From NCBI RefSeq assembly GCF_000011365.1, contig NC_004463.1, forward strand, positions 5,566,001 through 5,630,000: a stretch of 64,000 bases of DNA. The letters are read 5' to 3'. Positions 48,584 to 58,662 of this stretch are shown here, piece by piece. The notes under the pieces are model-generated. The model did not search any database, was not told the DNA's origin, and worked only from the letters and a program-made list of their open reading frames with translations. This DNA is from Bradyrhizobium diazoefficiens USDA 110. Lineage in GTDB: Bacteria > Pseudomonadota > Alphaproteobacteria > Rhizobiales > Xanthobacteraceae. The position numbers and the translations under genes are program-made. Position 1 is the stretch's first letter. The number at the start of each line of letters is the position of its first letter.

Positions 48584-49510
48584 TTATTCTTTGGGAAATT
48601 CCAGGCCCATCTCGCGATAGCGATCGGGATCGTCGCCCCAGTTCTCGCGCACCTTGACGAACAGGAACAGGTGCACCGGCACGCCGAGGATCTCGCTAAT
48701 CTCCTTGCGCGAGTCCGCGCCGATCGACTTGATGGTGGCGCCGCCCTTGCCGAGCACGATCTTGCGCTGGCTTTCGCGCTCGACGAAGATCGTCTGCTCG
48801 ATGCGCACCGACTTGTCCTTGCGCTCCTCCCACTTGTCGGTCTCGACCGTGGACTGGTAGGGCAATTCCTGGTGCAGCTTGCGATAGATCTTTTCGCGCG
48901 TGATCTCGGCCGCCAAGTGCCGCATCGGCGCGTCCGACATCTGGTCCTCGGGATAGAGGAACGGCCCCGGCGGCACCATCTCGGCAAGCGTCGAGCGGAG
49001 GTCGTCGACGCCGTCGCCGGAGATTGCCGCGATCATGAAGGTCTTGGCGAACGGCATGCGCTCGTTGGCCGCCTGCGCCAGCGCCAGCAGCTTCTCGCGC
49101 TGGACCAGGTCGACCTTGTTGATCACCAGGATCTTGTCGTGATTGACGCTTGCCGCCTTGGCGAGGATCGCCTCGGCCTCCTCGTCGATGCCGGTCTTGG
49201 CGTCGAGCAGCACGCAGACGAGATCAGCGTCGTGCGCCCCGCTCCAGGCGGTCGAGACCATGGCGCGGTCGAGCCTGCGCTTCGGCGAGAAGATGCCGGG
49301 CGTGTCGACCAGGATGATCTGCGCGTTGTTCTCGATGACGATGCCGCGGATCAGCGCGCGCGTGGTCTGCACCTTGCGCGAGACGATCGTGACCTTGGCG
49401 CCGACCAGCGCGTTGACCAGCGTGGACTTGCCGACATTCGGTGCGCCGATCAGCGCAACGAAGCCGCAGCGCGTCGCGGCGGGCGCCTCGCCGCTTGCTT
49501 CAACCGTCAT
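48584..49510 (-). CDS. era: GTPase Era
   Basis: Era is a GTPase that binds 16S rRNA and aids assembly of the small ribosomal subunit. GAPNVGKSTLVNALVG is the P-loop, with VDTPGIFSPKR as the G3 motif and INKVDLVQ as G4. A C-terminal KH domain (GKGGATIKSIGADSRKEISE) binds RNA. I take the ATG at 49510, which overlaps the rnc stop by 11 bases; a GTG at 49531 is possible. About 308 residues. Order lepB-rnc-era is classical. Confidence 0.95.
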   Translation of the reverse strand: MTVEASGEAPAATRCGFVALIGAPNVGKSTLVNALVGAKVTIVSRKVQTTRALIRGIVIENNAQIILVDTPGIFSPKRRLDRAMVSTAWSGAHDADLVCVLLDAKTGIDEEAEAILAKAASVNHDKILVINKVDLVQREKLLALAQAANERMPFAKTFMIAAISGDGVDDLRSTLAEMVPPGPFLYPEDQMSDAPMRHLAAEITREKIYRKLHQELPYQSTVETDKWEERKDKSVRIEQTIFVERESQRKIVLGKGGATIKSIGADSRKEISEILGVPVHLFLFVKVRENWGDDPDRYREMGLEFPKE

Positions 49511-50321
49511 TGCCGCCGCCAACACCTTCACGTTCGATCATCACCGAGGCCGCCACCTTCTCTGCCGCGCGCTTGCTGCCGCCGATACCTTCCGCCGGCG
49601 CCAGTCCCGGCAGGTCCACCGCGACGCGGAACTGCGGATCGTGATGCGGGCCGGTGCGCTCGACCTCGCGGTAAACAGGCGTCGGCAGGCCCTTCCCCTG
49701 CGCCCATTCCTGGAGCACGGTCTTGGGATCGCGCAACGGACGCCGCGGCTTGTGCATGCGCTCGGTCCAGTTGCGCTTGACGAATTCGGCCGCCGCCGCA
49801 TGGCCGCCGTCGAGGAAGATGGCGCCGATCACGGCTTCGCAGATGTCGCCGAGCACGCTCTTGCGCAGGCGGGCGTCGGCGCTGGGGCCGACCGAACCGA
49901 GCTTGATGTCGTCGAGCAGCCCGAGCGACTTGGCGACGTCGGCACAGCTCTCCTTGCGCACGAGTTCGGCAAGGCGCTTGGACAGCTCGCCTTCGTCGGC
50001 GTTCGGGAAGGCGTGGTAGAGCATGTCGGACACGACGAGCCCGAGCACGTGGTCGCCGAGGAATTCCAGCCGCTGATAGCTGTCGCCGCGCTTGCGCCCG
50101 GATTTCAGCGCCGAGACATGCGTGATCCCCTGCATCAGCAGGTTCGGGTCGGCGAAGCTGTGGCCGATGCGCGCCTCAAGCGCCGCGTTCGCATCCGTGC
50201 CCTTGGCCTTGCTGCTCCGCGCCCGCTTCTTCTTGGCAGGCGTCTTGGTCACAGCTTCGCCGTCAGGAGCGGCTTGCGCTTCGGTCGGCTGGGTCGTGAT
50301 GTCCTTGGCTTCGTCTTTCAT
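49500..50321 (-). CDS. rnc: Ribonuclease III
   Basis: RNase III cuts double-stranded RNA in rRNA and mRNA processing. The catalytic domain shows QRLEFLGDHVLGLVVSDML and the second acidic motif GDICEAVIGAIFLDGGH. A double-stranded RNA-binding domain follows (DPKTVLQEWAQGKGLPTPVY, then AEGIGGSKRAAEKVAA). The N-terminus has an unusual 45-residue Lys/Ala-rich extension (KKKRARSSKAKG). The ATG at 50321 overlaps the lepB stop by four bases. Confidence 0.96.
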   Translation of the reverse strand: MKDEAKDITTQPTEAQAAPDGEAVTKTPAKKKRARSSKAKGTDANAALEARIGHSFADPNLLMQGITHVSALKSGRKRGDSYQRLEFLGDHVLGLVVSDMLYHAFPNADEGELSKRLAELVRKESCADVAKSLGLLDDIKLGSVGPSADARLRKSVLGDICEAVIGAIFLDGGHAAAAEFVKRNWTERMHKPRRPLRDPKTVLQEWAQGKGLPTPVYREVERTGPHHDPQFRVAVDLPGLAPAEGIGGSKRAAEKVAASVMIEREGVGGGNDG

Positions 50322-51082
50322 CGGACGATTTTGAAGAAGCGATTCCAGCGCACCGCCCACGGCCAGCGCCAGAACATCCAGGCATGCTCGCCTTCGGCGA
50401 TGGAGAAGAAGATCATCTGGGCTCGGCCGATCAAATTCTCCTGCGGCACGTAGCCGACCTGGCCGAGGAAGCGGCTGTCGGTGGAATTGTCGCGATTGTC
50501 GCCCATCATGAAGAAATGGCCGGCCGGCACGGTGTAGACGTTGGTGGTGTCCATGTAGCCGTTGTCGGCGCAGTCCAGCGTCTCATAGGACACGCCGTTC
50601 GGCAGCGTTTCCTTCCAGCGCTTCACCCGGGAGATGCCGCCGCCTTCGGAGCCGCACGGATCCTCGCCGACATATTCGCTCATGCGCTGCCGCTCGACCG
50701 GGGTGTCGTTGATGTAGAGCAGCCCGTCCTTCATCTGGACGCGGTCGCCGGGAAGCCCGATCACGCGCTTGATGTAGTCGGTGGAATCGTCCTTCGGCAA
50801 GCGAAACACGACGATGTCGCCGCGGTTCGGGTCCGAGCCCCAGAGCCGCCCCGAGAACAGCGGCGGCGAGAACGGGATCGAGTAGTGGCTATAGCCGTAG
50901 GAATATTTCGAGACGAACAGATAGTCGCCGACCAGCAGCGTCGCCTTCATCGAGCCGGACGGGATGTTGAAGGGCTGGAACAGAAAGGTGCGGATCACGA
51001 GCGCGATCAGGAGAGCGTGGATCACGACCCGGATCGTTTCGCCGACGCCGCTTTCAGTTTTCGTTCCCGAAGTCACGCTCAT
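50318..51082 (-). CDS. lepB: Signal peptidase I
   Basis: LepB removes signal peptides from exported proteins at the inner membrane. The 254-residue protein has one N-terminal membrane helix (IRVVIHALLIALVIRTFLF). The catalytic Ser44 is in IPSGSMKATLLVGD and the general base Lys105 in YIKRVIGLPGD. The later GDNRDNSTDSRFLGQV is the conserved box E region. It overlaps rnc by four bases. The upstream gap of about 250 bases to acpS likely holds a promoter. Confidence 0.96.
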   Translation of the reverse strand: MSVTSGTKTESGVGETIRVVIHALLIALVIRTFLFQPFNIPSGSMKATLLVGDYLFVSKYSYGYSHYSIPFSPPLFSGRLWGSDPNRGDIVVFRLPKDDSTDYIKRVIGLPGDRVQMKDGLLYINDTPVERQRMSEYVGEDPCGSEGGGISRVKRWKETLPNGVSYETLDCADNGYMDTTNVYTVPAGHFFMMGDNRDNSTDSRFLGQVGYVPQENLIGRAQMIFFSIAEGEHAWMFWRWPWAVRWNRFFKIVR

Positions 51083-51331
51083 TGCTCTCTCAATTCCGGC
51101 CGGCGGTCACAGAGCGCCCTCCTCCCGCGAACAGCCCATCGCTTCGCGGCCCAAGGAGATTGTCCTGATTCTGATAATGAGGGCCAATTCCGGCGTAAAG
51201 CCGAATTCGCCCAGCCTGATTTGCGTCCGCGGACTTTTAGACGGTTGTCGGAGGCCACGCAATCAAGGATCGCATCAAAACTGCATAAGATATTGATTCT
51301 TAACAAGAATTATAAAATGACCTGGGAACGG

Positions 51332-51751
51332 TCAGGACTTGGCCAGCGGAACGGCCGAAATGATGACGAAGGCCTGTGCGAGCGGCCAGTCATCGGTAAT
51401 CGACACGTCGATCCGCGCCTCGAAGCCATCCGGCGTCAGGGCCTGGAGCCGGGCCAGAGCGCCGCCGGTCAGCTGCATGGTCGGCCGTCCACCCGGCAGG
51501 TTGACCACCCCCATGTCGCGCCACCAGACGCCGCGCCTGATCCCGGTGCCGAGCGCCTTCGAGCAGGCCTCCTTGGCGGCAAAGCGCTTGGCGTAGGTCG
51601 CCACCACCATCTTCTCGTTCTTGGCGCGCCGCTCCGCCTTGGCCCGCTCGGCCGCGGTGAAGATGCGGTCGAGAAAGCGTTCGCCATGGCGCTCGATCAC
51701 CTTGCCGACGCGGGTGATGTCGATCAGGTCGGAGCCGATGCCGATGATCAT
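51332..51751 (-). CDS. acpS: Holo-[acyl-carrier-protein] synthase
   Basis: AcpS attaches the phosphopantetheine arm to acyl carrier protein. The start [17 protein letters not shown] at 51751 is the family start and overlaps the pdxJ stop by four bases. The metal and CoA site is [15 protein letters not shown]. Length is 139 residues, normal. The order pdxJ-acpS-lepB-rnc-era is standard. Confidence 0.95.
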   Translation of the reverse strand: MIIGIGSDLIDITRVGKVIERHGERFLDRIFTAAERAKAERRAKNEKMVVATYAKRFAAKEACSKALGTGIRRGVWWRDMGVVNLPGGRPTMQLTGGALARLQALTPDGFEARIDVSITDDWPLAQAFVIISAVPLAKS

Positions 51752-52500
51752 GCCCGGCTCCGGCCGCGGTCCATCGCAGCGCGCATGCTGCGCACCGTCT
51801 CGGCGAGACCGACGAACAGCGCCTCGCCGATCATGTAGTAGCCGATATTGAGCTCCATGATGTCGGGCAGAGCTGCGATCGTCTCCGCCGTCGCATAGTC
51901 GAGCCCGTGGCCGGCGTGAACCTCCAGCCCCGCGTCCTTCGCCAGCTTCGCACCCGCCACGATCCGCTTCCACTCTGCGTCGGCCTTCTCGGTGTGGCCG
52001 TCGACGACGGCATCGCACCAGGCGCCGGTGTGGATCTCGATCACGGGCGCGCGCAGCCGCGCCGCCATCTCGATCTGCGCGGGGTCCGCGGCGATGAACA
52101 GCGAGACGCGGATTCCGGCATCGTTCAGCCGGGCGATGTAGGGCGCGAGCGCATTGTGCTGGCCGACGACATCCAGTCCGCCCTCGGTCGTCACCTCCTG
52201 CCGGCGCTCCGGCACGAGGCACACCGCGTGCGGCCTGGTGGCGAGCGAGATGCGCATCATGTCGTCGGTCGCCGCCATCTCGAAATTGAGCGGCTTGGAG
52301 ATCTCGGCCTTCAGCCGCGCCATGTCCTCGTCGCGGATATGGCGGCGATCCTCGCGCAGATGCGCGGTGATGCCGTCGGCGCCGGCCTCGATCGCCAGCA
52401 GGGCGGCGCGCACCGGATCGGGATTGCGGCCGCCGCGCGCGTTACGCAGGGTCGCGACATGGTCGACATTGACGCCGAGGCGGAGCGGAGAAGCGGGCAT
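51748..52500 (-). CDS. pdxJ: Pyridoxine 5'-phosphate synthase
   Basis: PdxJ makes pyridoxine 5'-phosphate, the vitamin B6 precursor, from 1-deoxyxylulose 5-phosphate and 3-amino-2-oxopropyl phosphate. Conserved parts are [35 protein letters not shown], and [11 protein letters not shown]. The ATG at 52500 (MPASPLRL) is preferred; a GTG four codons upstream is also possible. About 250 residues. The stop overlaps the acpS start. Confidence 0.95.
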   Translation of the reverse strand: MPASPLRLGVNVDHVATLRNARGGRNPDPVRAALLAIEAGADGITAHLREDRRHIRDEDMARLKAEISKPLNFEMAATDDMMRISLATRPHAVCLVPERRQEVTTEGGLDVVGQHNALAPYIARLNDAGIRVSLFIAADPAQIEMAARLRAPVIEIHTGAWCDAVVDGHTEKADAEWKRIVAGAKLAKDAGLEVHAGHGLDYATAETIAALPDIMELNIGYYMIGEALFVGLAETVRSMRAAMDRGRSRA

Positions 52501-52544
52501 TGCAAGGCTCACAAATTCGAAGGACAGGCGAATACGAAAGACGC

Positions 52545-54833
52545 CTATCCATTAACACGTTCGACGCGGGCGACGACCGCCTTCGCGCGCAACTGGGCCA
52601 GGATCGCGCTCAGGTGCTTCAGGTCGTAGACTTCGAGATCGATCGTCGTCTCCGTGAAGTCCGGAGAGCGGCGCTGCATGCTGATGTTGTCGATGTTGCC
52701 GTCGTGCTCGGCGATCACGGTCGCGATCTGCGCGAGCGCGCCGGGCTCGTTGACGTTCTCGACCCTGATGCGGGCCGGGAAGCGCTGCGGCGCGGTGTCC
52801 TCGATGTCCCAGCGCACGTCGAGCCAGCGCTCGGGCTCCTCCTCGAAATCCTTCAGCGCCGGCGCCTGGATCGGGTAGATGGTGATGCCCTCGCCCGGCG
52901 TGACGATGCCGACGATGCGGTCGCCGGGTACCGCGCCGCCGTTCGGCGCGAACTTCACCGGCAGGTCGGAATTGATGCCGCGGATCGGGATCGCGACCGG
53001 GGTTCGCGGCGGCTCGGAGACCACCTTCTCCTTGAGCTTGGCGGCGAGCCCCTTCTTGATGCCGTAGCGGGCGACGCGCTCCTCCTTGTAGTCGGGATAC
53101 ATCGCTCGCGCGACGTGGGAGGCCTTGATCTCGCCGCGCCCCACAGCCGCCATGACGTCCTCGATCGAGGTGCGCGCAAGCCGCGGCAGCGCACCCTTGA
53201 GCTTGTCGTCGGCGTATTCGATCTTGGCGCGCTCGAACAGGCGCTCGACGATGCGCCGGCCGAGACCGACATATTGGTCGCGCACGGCGGTGCGCGTGGC
53301 GCGGCGGATCGCGGCGCGCGCCTTGCCGGTGACCGCGAGCGTCTCCCAGGCGGACGGCGGCGCCGATTGCGCCTCCGAGGTCAGCACCTCGACCTCGTCG
53401 CCGTTCTGGAGCTCCGAGGACAGCGGCGAAAACTTGCCGTTGATCTTGCAGCCCACCGCGCTGTTGCCGACGTCGGTATGCACCGCATAGGCAAAGTCGA
53501 TGACGTTGGCGTGGCGCGGCAGCGCGATCAGCTTGCCCTTCGGGGTGAAGCAGAACACCTGGTCGTGGAACAGCTCGAGCTTGGTGTGCTCGAGGAATTC
53601 CTCGGGGTTGGCACTCTCCGAGAGGATTCCGACGGTGTGCCGCAGCCAGGCGAACGCGTTGGATTCGCGCTTGAGGAATTCGGTCGGCGAGCCCGCGCCT
53701 TCCTTGTAGAACACGTGCGCGGCGATACCGCGCTCGGCGATCTGGTCCATCGCCTCGGTACGGATCTGGAGCTCGGCGCGCTGGTTGCCCGGACCGATCA
53801 CGGTGGTGTGGATCGAGCGGTAGTCGTTCTGCTTCGGCGTCGAGATGTAGTCCTTGAAACGCCCCGGCACGACCGGCCAGGTGGTGTGGACGATGCCGAG
53901 CGCGCGGTAGCAGGCCTCGATGTCGTTCACGACGACGCGGAAGCCGAAGATGTCGGACAATTGCTCGAAGCCGACCGATTTGCGCTCCATCTTGGTCCAG
54001 ATCGAGAACGGCTTCTTGCGGCGGCCATAAACCCGCGCGCCAAGGCCGCGGTGGCGCAGATTGTTGGAGAGCTGGGCCTCGATCTCGCCGATCAGATTGC
54101 GGTTGCGCTCGGCGAGCGCGTCGAGCCGCTGCATCACCACCGAATAGGCCTCGGGGTCGAGCGTGCGGAAGGACAGGTCCTCAAGCTCCTCGCGCATTTC
54201 CTGCATGCCCATGCGGCCCGCGAGCGGCGCGTAGATGTCGAGGGTCTCCTCGGCAATGCGCCTGCGCGATTCCGGCGGCACGAATTCCAGCGTGCGCATG
54301 TTGTGCAGGCGGTCGGCGAGCTTCACCAGGAGAACGCGAACATCGTCGGCAATCGCCAGCAACAATTTGCGCAGGTTCTCGGCCTGCTTGGCCTCGCGCG
54401 ACACCAGCTCCAGCCGCTTCAGCTTGGTCAGGCCCTCGACCAGCGCGCCGATCTCGGGTCCGAAGATCTGGTCGATCTCGGCCCGCGTCGCTTCGGTGTC
54501 CTCGATCGTGTCGTGCAGCAGCGCGGCCACGATGGTGGCGTCGTCGAGCTTCAGGTCGGTGAGAATCGCCGCCACTTCGAGCGGATGCGAGAAATACGGA
54601 TCGCCCGAGGCCCGCGTCTGCGAGCCGTGCGCCTTCATGGCGTAGACATAGGCGCGGTTCAGCAGATCTTCGTTGGTGTTGGGATTGTAGGACCTGACGC
54701 GCTCGACGAGGTCATATTGACGCATCATGCGCGCACGCGGCTTGGCCGGGCGCGCCACCGGCGCAGTCGGGGCCACGGCAACCGATTCGGTTGCGGCCTG
54801 CATCTGCGTTGATCTGCGGCGTCGATACACCAT
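52545..54833 (-). CDS. rsh: Bifunctional (p)ppGpp synthetase/hydrolase (Rsh, SpoT/RelA family)
   Basis: A 762-residue enzyme that makes and breaks the alarmone (p)ppGpp and governs stringent and stationary-phase responses. The hydrolase HD site is His107-Asp108 with Glu111-Asp112 in [13 protein letters not shown]. The synthetase part has [20 protein letters not shown]; the RxKD form (RFKD) is that of bifunctional enzymes rather than the EXDD of RelA. TGS ([20 protein letters not shown]) and C-terminal ACT domains ([20 protein letters not shown]) follow. It lies between rpoZ and pdxJ. Confidence 0.97.
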   Translation of the reverse strand: MVYRRRRSTQMQAATESVAVAPTAPVARPAKPRARMMRQYDLVERVRSYNPNTNEDLLNRAYVYAMKAHGSQTRASGDPYFSHPLEVAAILTDLKLDDATIVAALLHDTIEDTEATRAEIDQIFGPEIGALVEGLTKLKRLELVSREAKQAENLRKLLLAIADDVRVLLVKLADRLHNMRTLEFVPPESRRRIAEETLDIYAPLAGRMGMQEMREELEDLSFRTLDPEAYSVVMQRLDALAERNRNLIGEIEAQLSNNLRHRGLGARVYGRRKKPFSIWTKMERKSVGFEQLSDIFGFRVVVNDIEACYRALGIVHTTWPVVPGRFKDYISTPKQNDYRSIHTTVIGPGNQRAELQIRTEAMDQIAERGIAAHVFYKEGAGSPTEFLKRESNAFAWLRHTVGILSESANPEEFLEHTKLELFHDQVFCFTPKGKLIALPRHANVIDFAYAVHTDVGNSAVGCKINGKFSPLSSELQNGDEVEVLTSEAQSAPPSAWETLAVTGKARAAIRRATRTAVRDQYVGLGRRIVERLFERAKIEYADDKLKGALPRLARTSIEDVMAAVGRGEIKASHVARAMYPDYKEERVARYGIKKGLAAKLKEKVVSEPPRTPVAIPIRGINSDLPVKFAPNGGAVPGDRIVGIVTPGEGITIYPIQAPALKDFEEEPERWLDVRWDIEDTAPQRFPARIRVENVNEPGALAQIATVIAEHDGNIDNISMQRRSPDFTETTIDLEVYDLKHLSAILAQLRAKAVVARVERVNG

Positions 54834-54967
54834 GCCGTCCTGCCTTCAAACGGACCTCAAGGCGGCCCGTTGTATACATCTTAGCTCCGATCCGACGCGC
54901 GTCCGATCAATTCGGTGACAGGTGCGCGGCGCGAACCGGCAACACTATGGTAACCACGAAAACGCCA

Positions 54968-55001
54968 ACAAAAGCAAAGGCCCGAACGCAGGTTCGGGCC
55001 T
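54968..55001 (-). terminator. Rho-independent terminator of rpoZ
   Basis: A perfect 10-bp stem (54978-54987 with 54992-55001) with a 4-base loop, followed on the minus strand by a TTTGCTTTTG stretch. It is about 40 bases after the rpoZ stop and separates rpoZ from rsh. Confidence 0.9.
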
Positions 55002-55042
55002 CTGATAAGATCACAAGAATTCGGCGATTGCGACGGGACGAT

Positions 55043-55435
55043 CTACTCGTCTTCCTCGGGCTGCTCTTCCGGCGGCGCGAGGCCTTCGAGGCCCTTCAGG
55101 AGCTCCTCTTCGGTCATGCGCTCAACGGCAACTTCGGTATCGTCCGCATCGACGCTGGCGCCGGCGGAACCGATCAGCGGCACCGTATCCGGCTCGGGCT
55201 CGTCGACCTCGACGAACTTCTGGAGCGAGTGCACCAGCTCCTCGCGGAGGTCCTCCGGCGAGATGGTCGTGTCGGCAATTTCACGCAAAGACACAACAGG
55301 GTTCTTGTCGTTATCGCGGTCAACCGTTAGTTGTGAACCCGACGAAATCATGCGGGCACGGTGGGCGGCCAGCAGGACCAGGTCAAACCGGTTATCGACC
55401 TTGTCGATGCAATCTTCTACGGTGACGCGAGCCAT
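55043..55435 (-). CDS. rpoZ: RNA polymerase subunit omega
   Basis: The omega subunit, needed for RNA polymerase assembly and for the response to (p)ppGpp. The 130-residue product starts [20 protein letters not shown] and continues [13 protein letters not shown], the conserved core. The C-terminus is a long acidic tail ([20 protein letters not shown]) usual for alphaproteobacteria. It lies directly upstream of rsh, as in many genomes, but a strong terminator separates them. A possible promoter is upstream. Confidence 0.96.
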   Translation of the reverse strand: MARVTVEDCIDKVDNRFDLVLLAAHRARMISSGSQLTVDRDNDKNPVVSLREIADTTISPEDLREELVHSLQKFVEVDEPEPDTVPLIGSAGASVDADDTEVAVERMTEEELLKGLEGLAPPEEQPEEDE

Positions 55436-55761
55436 GGACTGTCGCTCCGTTGTGGGTGGGACGAAATATGTGGATGATTGGGGCTAGTTATAGGGGCCAA
55501 GACAATTTCGCAAGGCCAATTTGTGATTTGGCCTCGCCAAATGGCTCTGCTACCCCCACATTGGGGCTGGGATGGGCGATTTCCAGGGCTGCCACCGAGG
55601 GCGGCCCCGGGTGTTTGAGAGTTCGCCATAACTATACCTTGATTGCCCCGACTTCTCCGGATTTGCGGTTTCGACGGGTTTCGGCGGCACTCTAGAACTG
55701 CGCGGCGTGCTGCCGCGCCAACAATAAACGATCAATCACGAGCACTTCGCGAGCAAACTGA
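55436..55761. other. Divergent intergenic region between rpoZ and the NYN gene
   Basis: About 326 bases. It contains the candidate rpoZ promoter at 55487-55513 and the promoter side of the plus-strand NYN gene. No gene is supported. Short AT-rich boxes near 55480-55530 stand out from the GC-rich background. Confidence 0.5.
55487..55513 (-). promoter_or_regulatory. Possible promoter of rpoZ
   Basis: On the minus strand, TATAAC (55487-55492) lies 15 bases after TTGCGA (55508-55513), a sigma-70-like pair with short spacing. It is about 52 bases before the rpoZ ATG. Found by eye, so tentative. Confidence 0.3.
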
Positions 55762-56406
55762 ATGTCACCTTCTCCTACCAACAAGATCGCGCTCTTCATC
55801 GACGGGGCCAATCTCTACGCGACGGCGAAAACACTGGGCTTCGACATCGACTACAAGCGCCTGCTGAAGGAGTTTCAGAGCCGCGGGACGCTGTTGCGGG
55901 CTTTCTACTACACCGCCATCATCGAGGATCAGGAGTACTCCTCGATCCGCCCGCTGATCGACTGGCTGGACTACAACGGCTACACCGTCGTCACCAAGGC
56001 GACCAAGGAGTTCATCGACGCCTCCGGCCGCCGCAAGGTCAAGGGCAACATGGACATCGAGCTCGCCGTGGACGCGATGGAGCTCGCCGAGCACATCGAC
56101 CAGATGGTGCTGTTCTCCGGTGACGGCGACTTCCGCTCCCTGGTCGAGGCCGTCCAGCGCCGCGGCGTGCGGGTCACGGTGGTCTCGACCATCGCCAGCC
56201 AGCCGCCGATGATCGCCGACGAGCTGCGCCGCCAGGCCGACGTCTTCACCGACCTCGTCGAGCTGCAATCCAAGCTCGGCCGCGACCCGTCCGAACGCCC
56301 CGCGCCGCGCGATCGTGGCGAGCGCGAGGCCCGCCACCACGCCCCGCAATTCCTCCAGCGCGCGACCACGATGGCCCCGAGGGGCGATGACGACTTTGAG
56401 GAGTGA
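55762..56406 (+). CDS. NYN domain protein (LabA/DUF88 family)
   Basis: A 214-residue protein with a NYN domain, a PIN-like fold that often acts as a metal-dependent RNase. The acidic residues are in ALFIDGANLYATAK, KGNMDIELAVDAMELA and LFSGDGDFRSLVEAVQ. The C-terminal 40 residues are polar and Arg-rich, likely disordered. The UDG gene begins inside its 3' end (20-base overlap), so the two are coupled. RNA target unknown. Confidence 0.88.
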   Translation: MSPSPTNKIALFIDGANLYATAKTLGFDIDYKRLLKEFQSRGTLLRAFYYTAIIEDQEYSSIRPLIDWLDYNGYTVVTKATKEFIDASGRRKVKGNMDIELAVDAMELAEHIDQMVLFSGDGDFRSLVEAVQRRGVRVTVVSTIASQPPMIADELRRQADVFTDLVELQSKLGRDPSERPAPRDRGEREARHHAPQFLQRATTMAPRGDDDFEE

Positions 56407-57061
56407 GGCGGCCCGGTCAGGCCGCCAGCCCCCCACCCTCGTCCCCGACCGTGACTGTCCGCTCTGTCCGCGCCTGGTCGCCTTTCGCGAGGCGAATCGC
56501 GCGCGCGAGCCGTCGTGGCATAACGCCCCGGTCGCCCCCTTCGGGGACGTCAAGGCGCGTCTCCTGATCGTCGGCCTCGCGCCGGGCATGCAGGGCGCCA
56601 ACCGCACCGGCCGTCCCTTCACCGGCGACTATGCCGGCGACCTGCTCTACGCCACGCTGCTCGAATACGGCTTTGCCAAGGGCGCCTATCAGGCGCGGCC
56701 CGATGACGGGCTGAAGCTGGTCGACTGCCGCATCGCCAATGCGGTGCATTGCGTTCCGCCGCAGAACAAGCCGCTGCCCGCCGAGATCAACACCTGCCGC
56801 CAGTTTCTCGCGGCGAATCTGGCGACGATGCCGAACCTGCGCGCGATCGTCGCGCTCGGGCGGATTGCGCACGACACCGTGCTCAAGCCGCTGAATCTGA
56901 AGGGCTCGCAAGCCCCTTTCGGCCACGGCGCGGTGCACCAGGCCGGCGCGTTCAGGCTCTACGACAGCTATCACTGCTCGCGTTACAACACGAACACCGG
57001 CGTGCTGACGCCGGACATGTTCCGGTCCGTGTTCTCGAAGGTGAAGGCCGACCTCGACTAG
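56387..57061 (+). CDS. Type-5 uracil-DNA glycosylase
   Basis: A 224-residue enzyme of the uracil-DNA glycosylase superfamily, family 5 (UdgB). It removes uracil and some deaminated bases in DNA. Motif one reads GLAPGMQGANRTGRPFTGD and motif two SYHCSRYNTNTG; both are the family-5 forms. Cys24 and Cys27 (CPLC), with two later Cys (AVHC and NTC), would hold an iron-sulfur cluster. The start at 56387 lies within the NYN gene and has CGAGGGG upstream. Confidence 0.9.
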   Translation: MTTLRSEAARSGRQPPTLVPDRDCPLCPRLVAFREANRAREPSWHNAPVAPFGDVKARLLIVGLAPGMQGANRTGRPFTGDYAGDLLYATLLEYGFAKGAYQARPDDGLKLVDCRIANAVHCVPPQNKPLPAEINTCRQFLAANLATMPNLRAIVALGRIAHDTVLKPLNLKGSQAPFGHGAVHQAGAFRLYDSYHCSRYNTNTGVLTPDMFRSVFSKVKADLD

Positions 57062-57069
57062 CCCTTGGA

Positions 57070-57651
57070 CTAGTCTTTGACGGGATTGGCCTTCAGCCAG
57101 TCCAGGACATCGCCGGCGTTCCGGTCGGGCGGAAACACCGGATAGAACACCTTCGTGATCTTGGCGTCGTCGATGATCAGCGCGAGGCGCTTGATCAGCA
57201 TCAGACCTGCGACCTCCATGGTCGGCAGTTTGAGGGCGCGCGCTAGCGCCAGCTTCTCGTCCGACAGCACCGGAAACGGCAGATGCAGGCGCGAGGCCAT
57301 CTCGGTCTGGTATTCGTTGCTCTGGGTCGAGAGGCCGAACACGTGGGCGGCGCCGGCGGCCTTCAGCTCGGCAAACAGATCGCGAAACGCGCAGGTCTGC
57401 GGCGTGCAGCCGCGCGCGCCCGGGATCATGTCCCAATCGTCGACCAGCGAGATCTTGCCAGGCTCGCCGGTGCGGGGATAGGCGAACACCACGGTTCGGC
57501 CGGGGAGCGCCGACAGCATCACTGATGTGTCGTCGGTCGCGAGCAGGCCGATCGCGGGCAGCGTCATGCCCGGCAGATGCGCGGCGCCGCCATCATCGGC
57601 CGGCGCCGGAATCTGGCTCCAGTCGACCTCGAGCAGGTTCTTCTGATTCAT
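57070..57651 (-). CDS. Peroxiredoxin (AhpC/TSA/BCP-like)
   Basis: A 193-residue redoxin that reduces peroxides. The likely catalytic Cys82 and resolving Cys87 lie in GARGCTPQTCAFRDLF, as in BCP (PGCTxQxCxFRD). The usual Thr three residues before the peroxidatic Cys is Ala here, and an extra stretch (TGEPGKISLVDDWD) precedes it. That form belongs to a specific rhizobial-type subgroup. The ATG at 57651 begins four bases after the smpB stop, so it is probably cotranscribed. Confidence 0.83.
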   Translation of the reverse strand: MNQKNLLEVDWSQIPAPADDGGAAHLPGMTLPAIGLLATDDTSVMLSALPGRTVVFAYPRTGEPGKISLVDDWDMIPGARGCTPQTCAFRDLFAELKAAGAAHVFGLSTQSNEYQTEMASRLHLPFPVLSDEKLALARALKLPTMEVAGLMLIKRLALIIDDAKITKVFYPVFPPDRNAGDVLDWLKANPVKD

Positions 57652-57655
57652 CCCG

Positions 57656-58129
57656 CTATCCCCTCGCCCGCAGCAGGCGCCCCTTCTCCCGGCTCCAGTC
57701 GCGCTTCTTCTCGGTCTCGCGCTTGTCGTGCAGCTTCTTGCCCTTTGCAACCGCCAGCTGCAGCTTGGCGCGGCCGCGCTCGTTGAAGTAGAGCTTGAGC
57801 GGGATCAGCGTCATGCCCTCGCGGTCCACCGCGCCGATCAGCTTGTTGATCTGCCGGCGATGGAGCAGCAGCTTTCGCGGCCGTTTGGGCTCGTGGTTGA
57901 AGCGGTTGCCCTGGAGGTATTCGGGAATGGTGGCGTTGATCAGCCAGATCTCGCCGTTCTTCGAATCGGCGTAGGATTCCGCGATCGTGCTCTTGCCGTT
58001 GCGGATCGACTTGACCTCGGTGCCGGTCAGCGCAATGCCCGCCTCGATCGTATCCTCGATCGCATAGTTGAAGCGGGCCTTGCGATTTTCCGCCATGACC
58101 TTGATCGGTCGTTCGTTCTTATCGGCCAT
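57656..58129 (-). CDS. smpB: SsrA-binding protein SmpB
   Basis: SmpB binds tmRNA and brings it to stalled ribosomes. The start at 58129 ([20 protein letters not shown]) is the normal one. Conserved parts are [37 protein letters not shown] and [15 protein letters not shown]. The C-terminal tail is Lys/Arg-rich as required for trans-translation ([20 protein letters not shown]). 157 residues. Confidence 0.96.
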   Translation of the reverse strand: MADKNERPIKVMAENRKARFNYAIEDTIEAGIALTGTEVKSIRNGKSTIAESYADSKNGEIWLINATIPEYLQGNRFNHEPKRPRKLLLHRRQINKLIGAVDREGMTLIPLKLYFNERGRAKLQLAVAKGKKLHDKRETEKKRDWSREKGRLLRARG

Positions 58130-58188
58130 GGCAGACAAACCTGAGTGAGATACGCGCGAACGCTAACAGTTTGGACGAAGCGTACGCG

Positions 58189-58635
58189 TCAAGACTTCTT
58201 GAGGAGATCGCGGATCTCGGTCAGCAGCTCGACCTCGGCCGACGGCTTCGGCGGAGCGGCCGGTGCCGCCTCTTCCTTGCGCTTCAGGGTGTTGATGGCG
58301 CGGATCACCAGGAACAGCACGAAGGCAATGATGATGAAGTTGATCGTCAGCGTGAGGAAGCTGCCCCAAGCCAAGACCGCGCCTTGCTTTTTAGCATCCG
58401 CTAAGTTGGTGGCGGTGACCGCCTTCGACAAGGGGGTGAAGTAGTTCGAGAAGTCGAGGCCGCCGGTGACTGCGCCGATCAACGGCATGATCACGTCGCC
58501 GACCAGCGAAGTGACGATGGCGCCGAAGGCCGCGCCGATGATGACGCCGACCGCGAGATCGACGACGTTGCCCTTCATGGCGAATTCGCGGAACTCCTTG
58601 AGCATCCGCCTGCCCTTTTCATCGACCCCGCTCAT
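58189..58635 (-). CDS. mscL: Large-conductance mechanosensitive channel
   Basis: MscL opens under membrane tension to protect cells from hypo-osmotic shock. [20 protein letters not shown] begins the pore helix and [21 protein letters not shown] completes it; the second helix is [21 protein letters not shown] place the start at 58635 (ten residues before that Met) because GGGGAG lies upstream; the shorter form is possible. 148 residues. It lies between dapA and smpB on the same strand. Confidence 0.95.
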   Translation of the reverse strand: MSGVDEKGRRMLKEFREFAMKGNVVDLAVGVIIGAAFGAIVTSLVGDVIMPLIGAVTGGLDFSNYFTPLSKAVTATNLADAKKQGAVLAWGSFLTLTINFIIIAFVLFLVIRAINTLKRKEEAAPAAPPKPSAEVELLTEIRDLLKKS

Positions 58636-58662
58636 GAAAGGCTCCCCGGAAAGGTTACCGCG

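Noticed and set aside
52500..54812. 770-codon plus-strand frame opposite rsh
   Set aside because: Antisense shadow of rsh with skewed composition and no start context.
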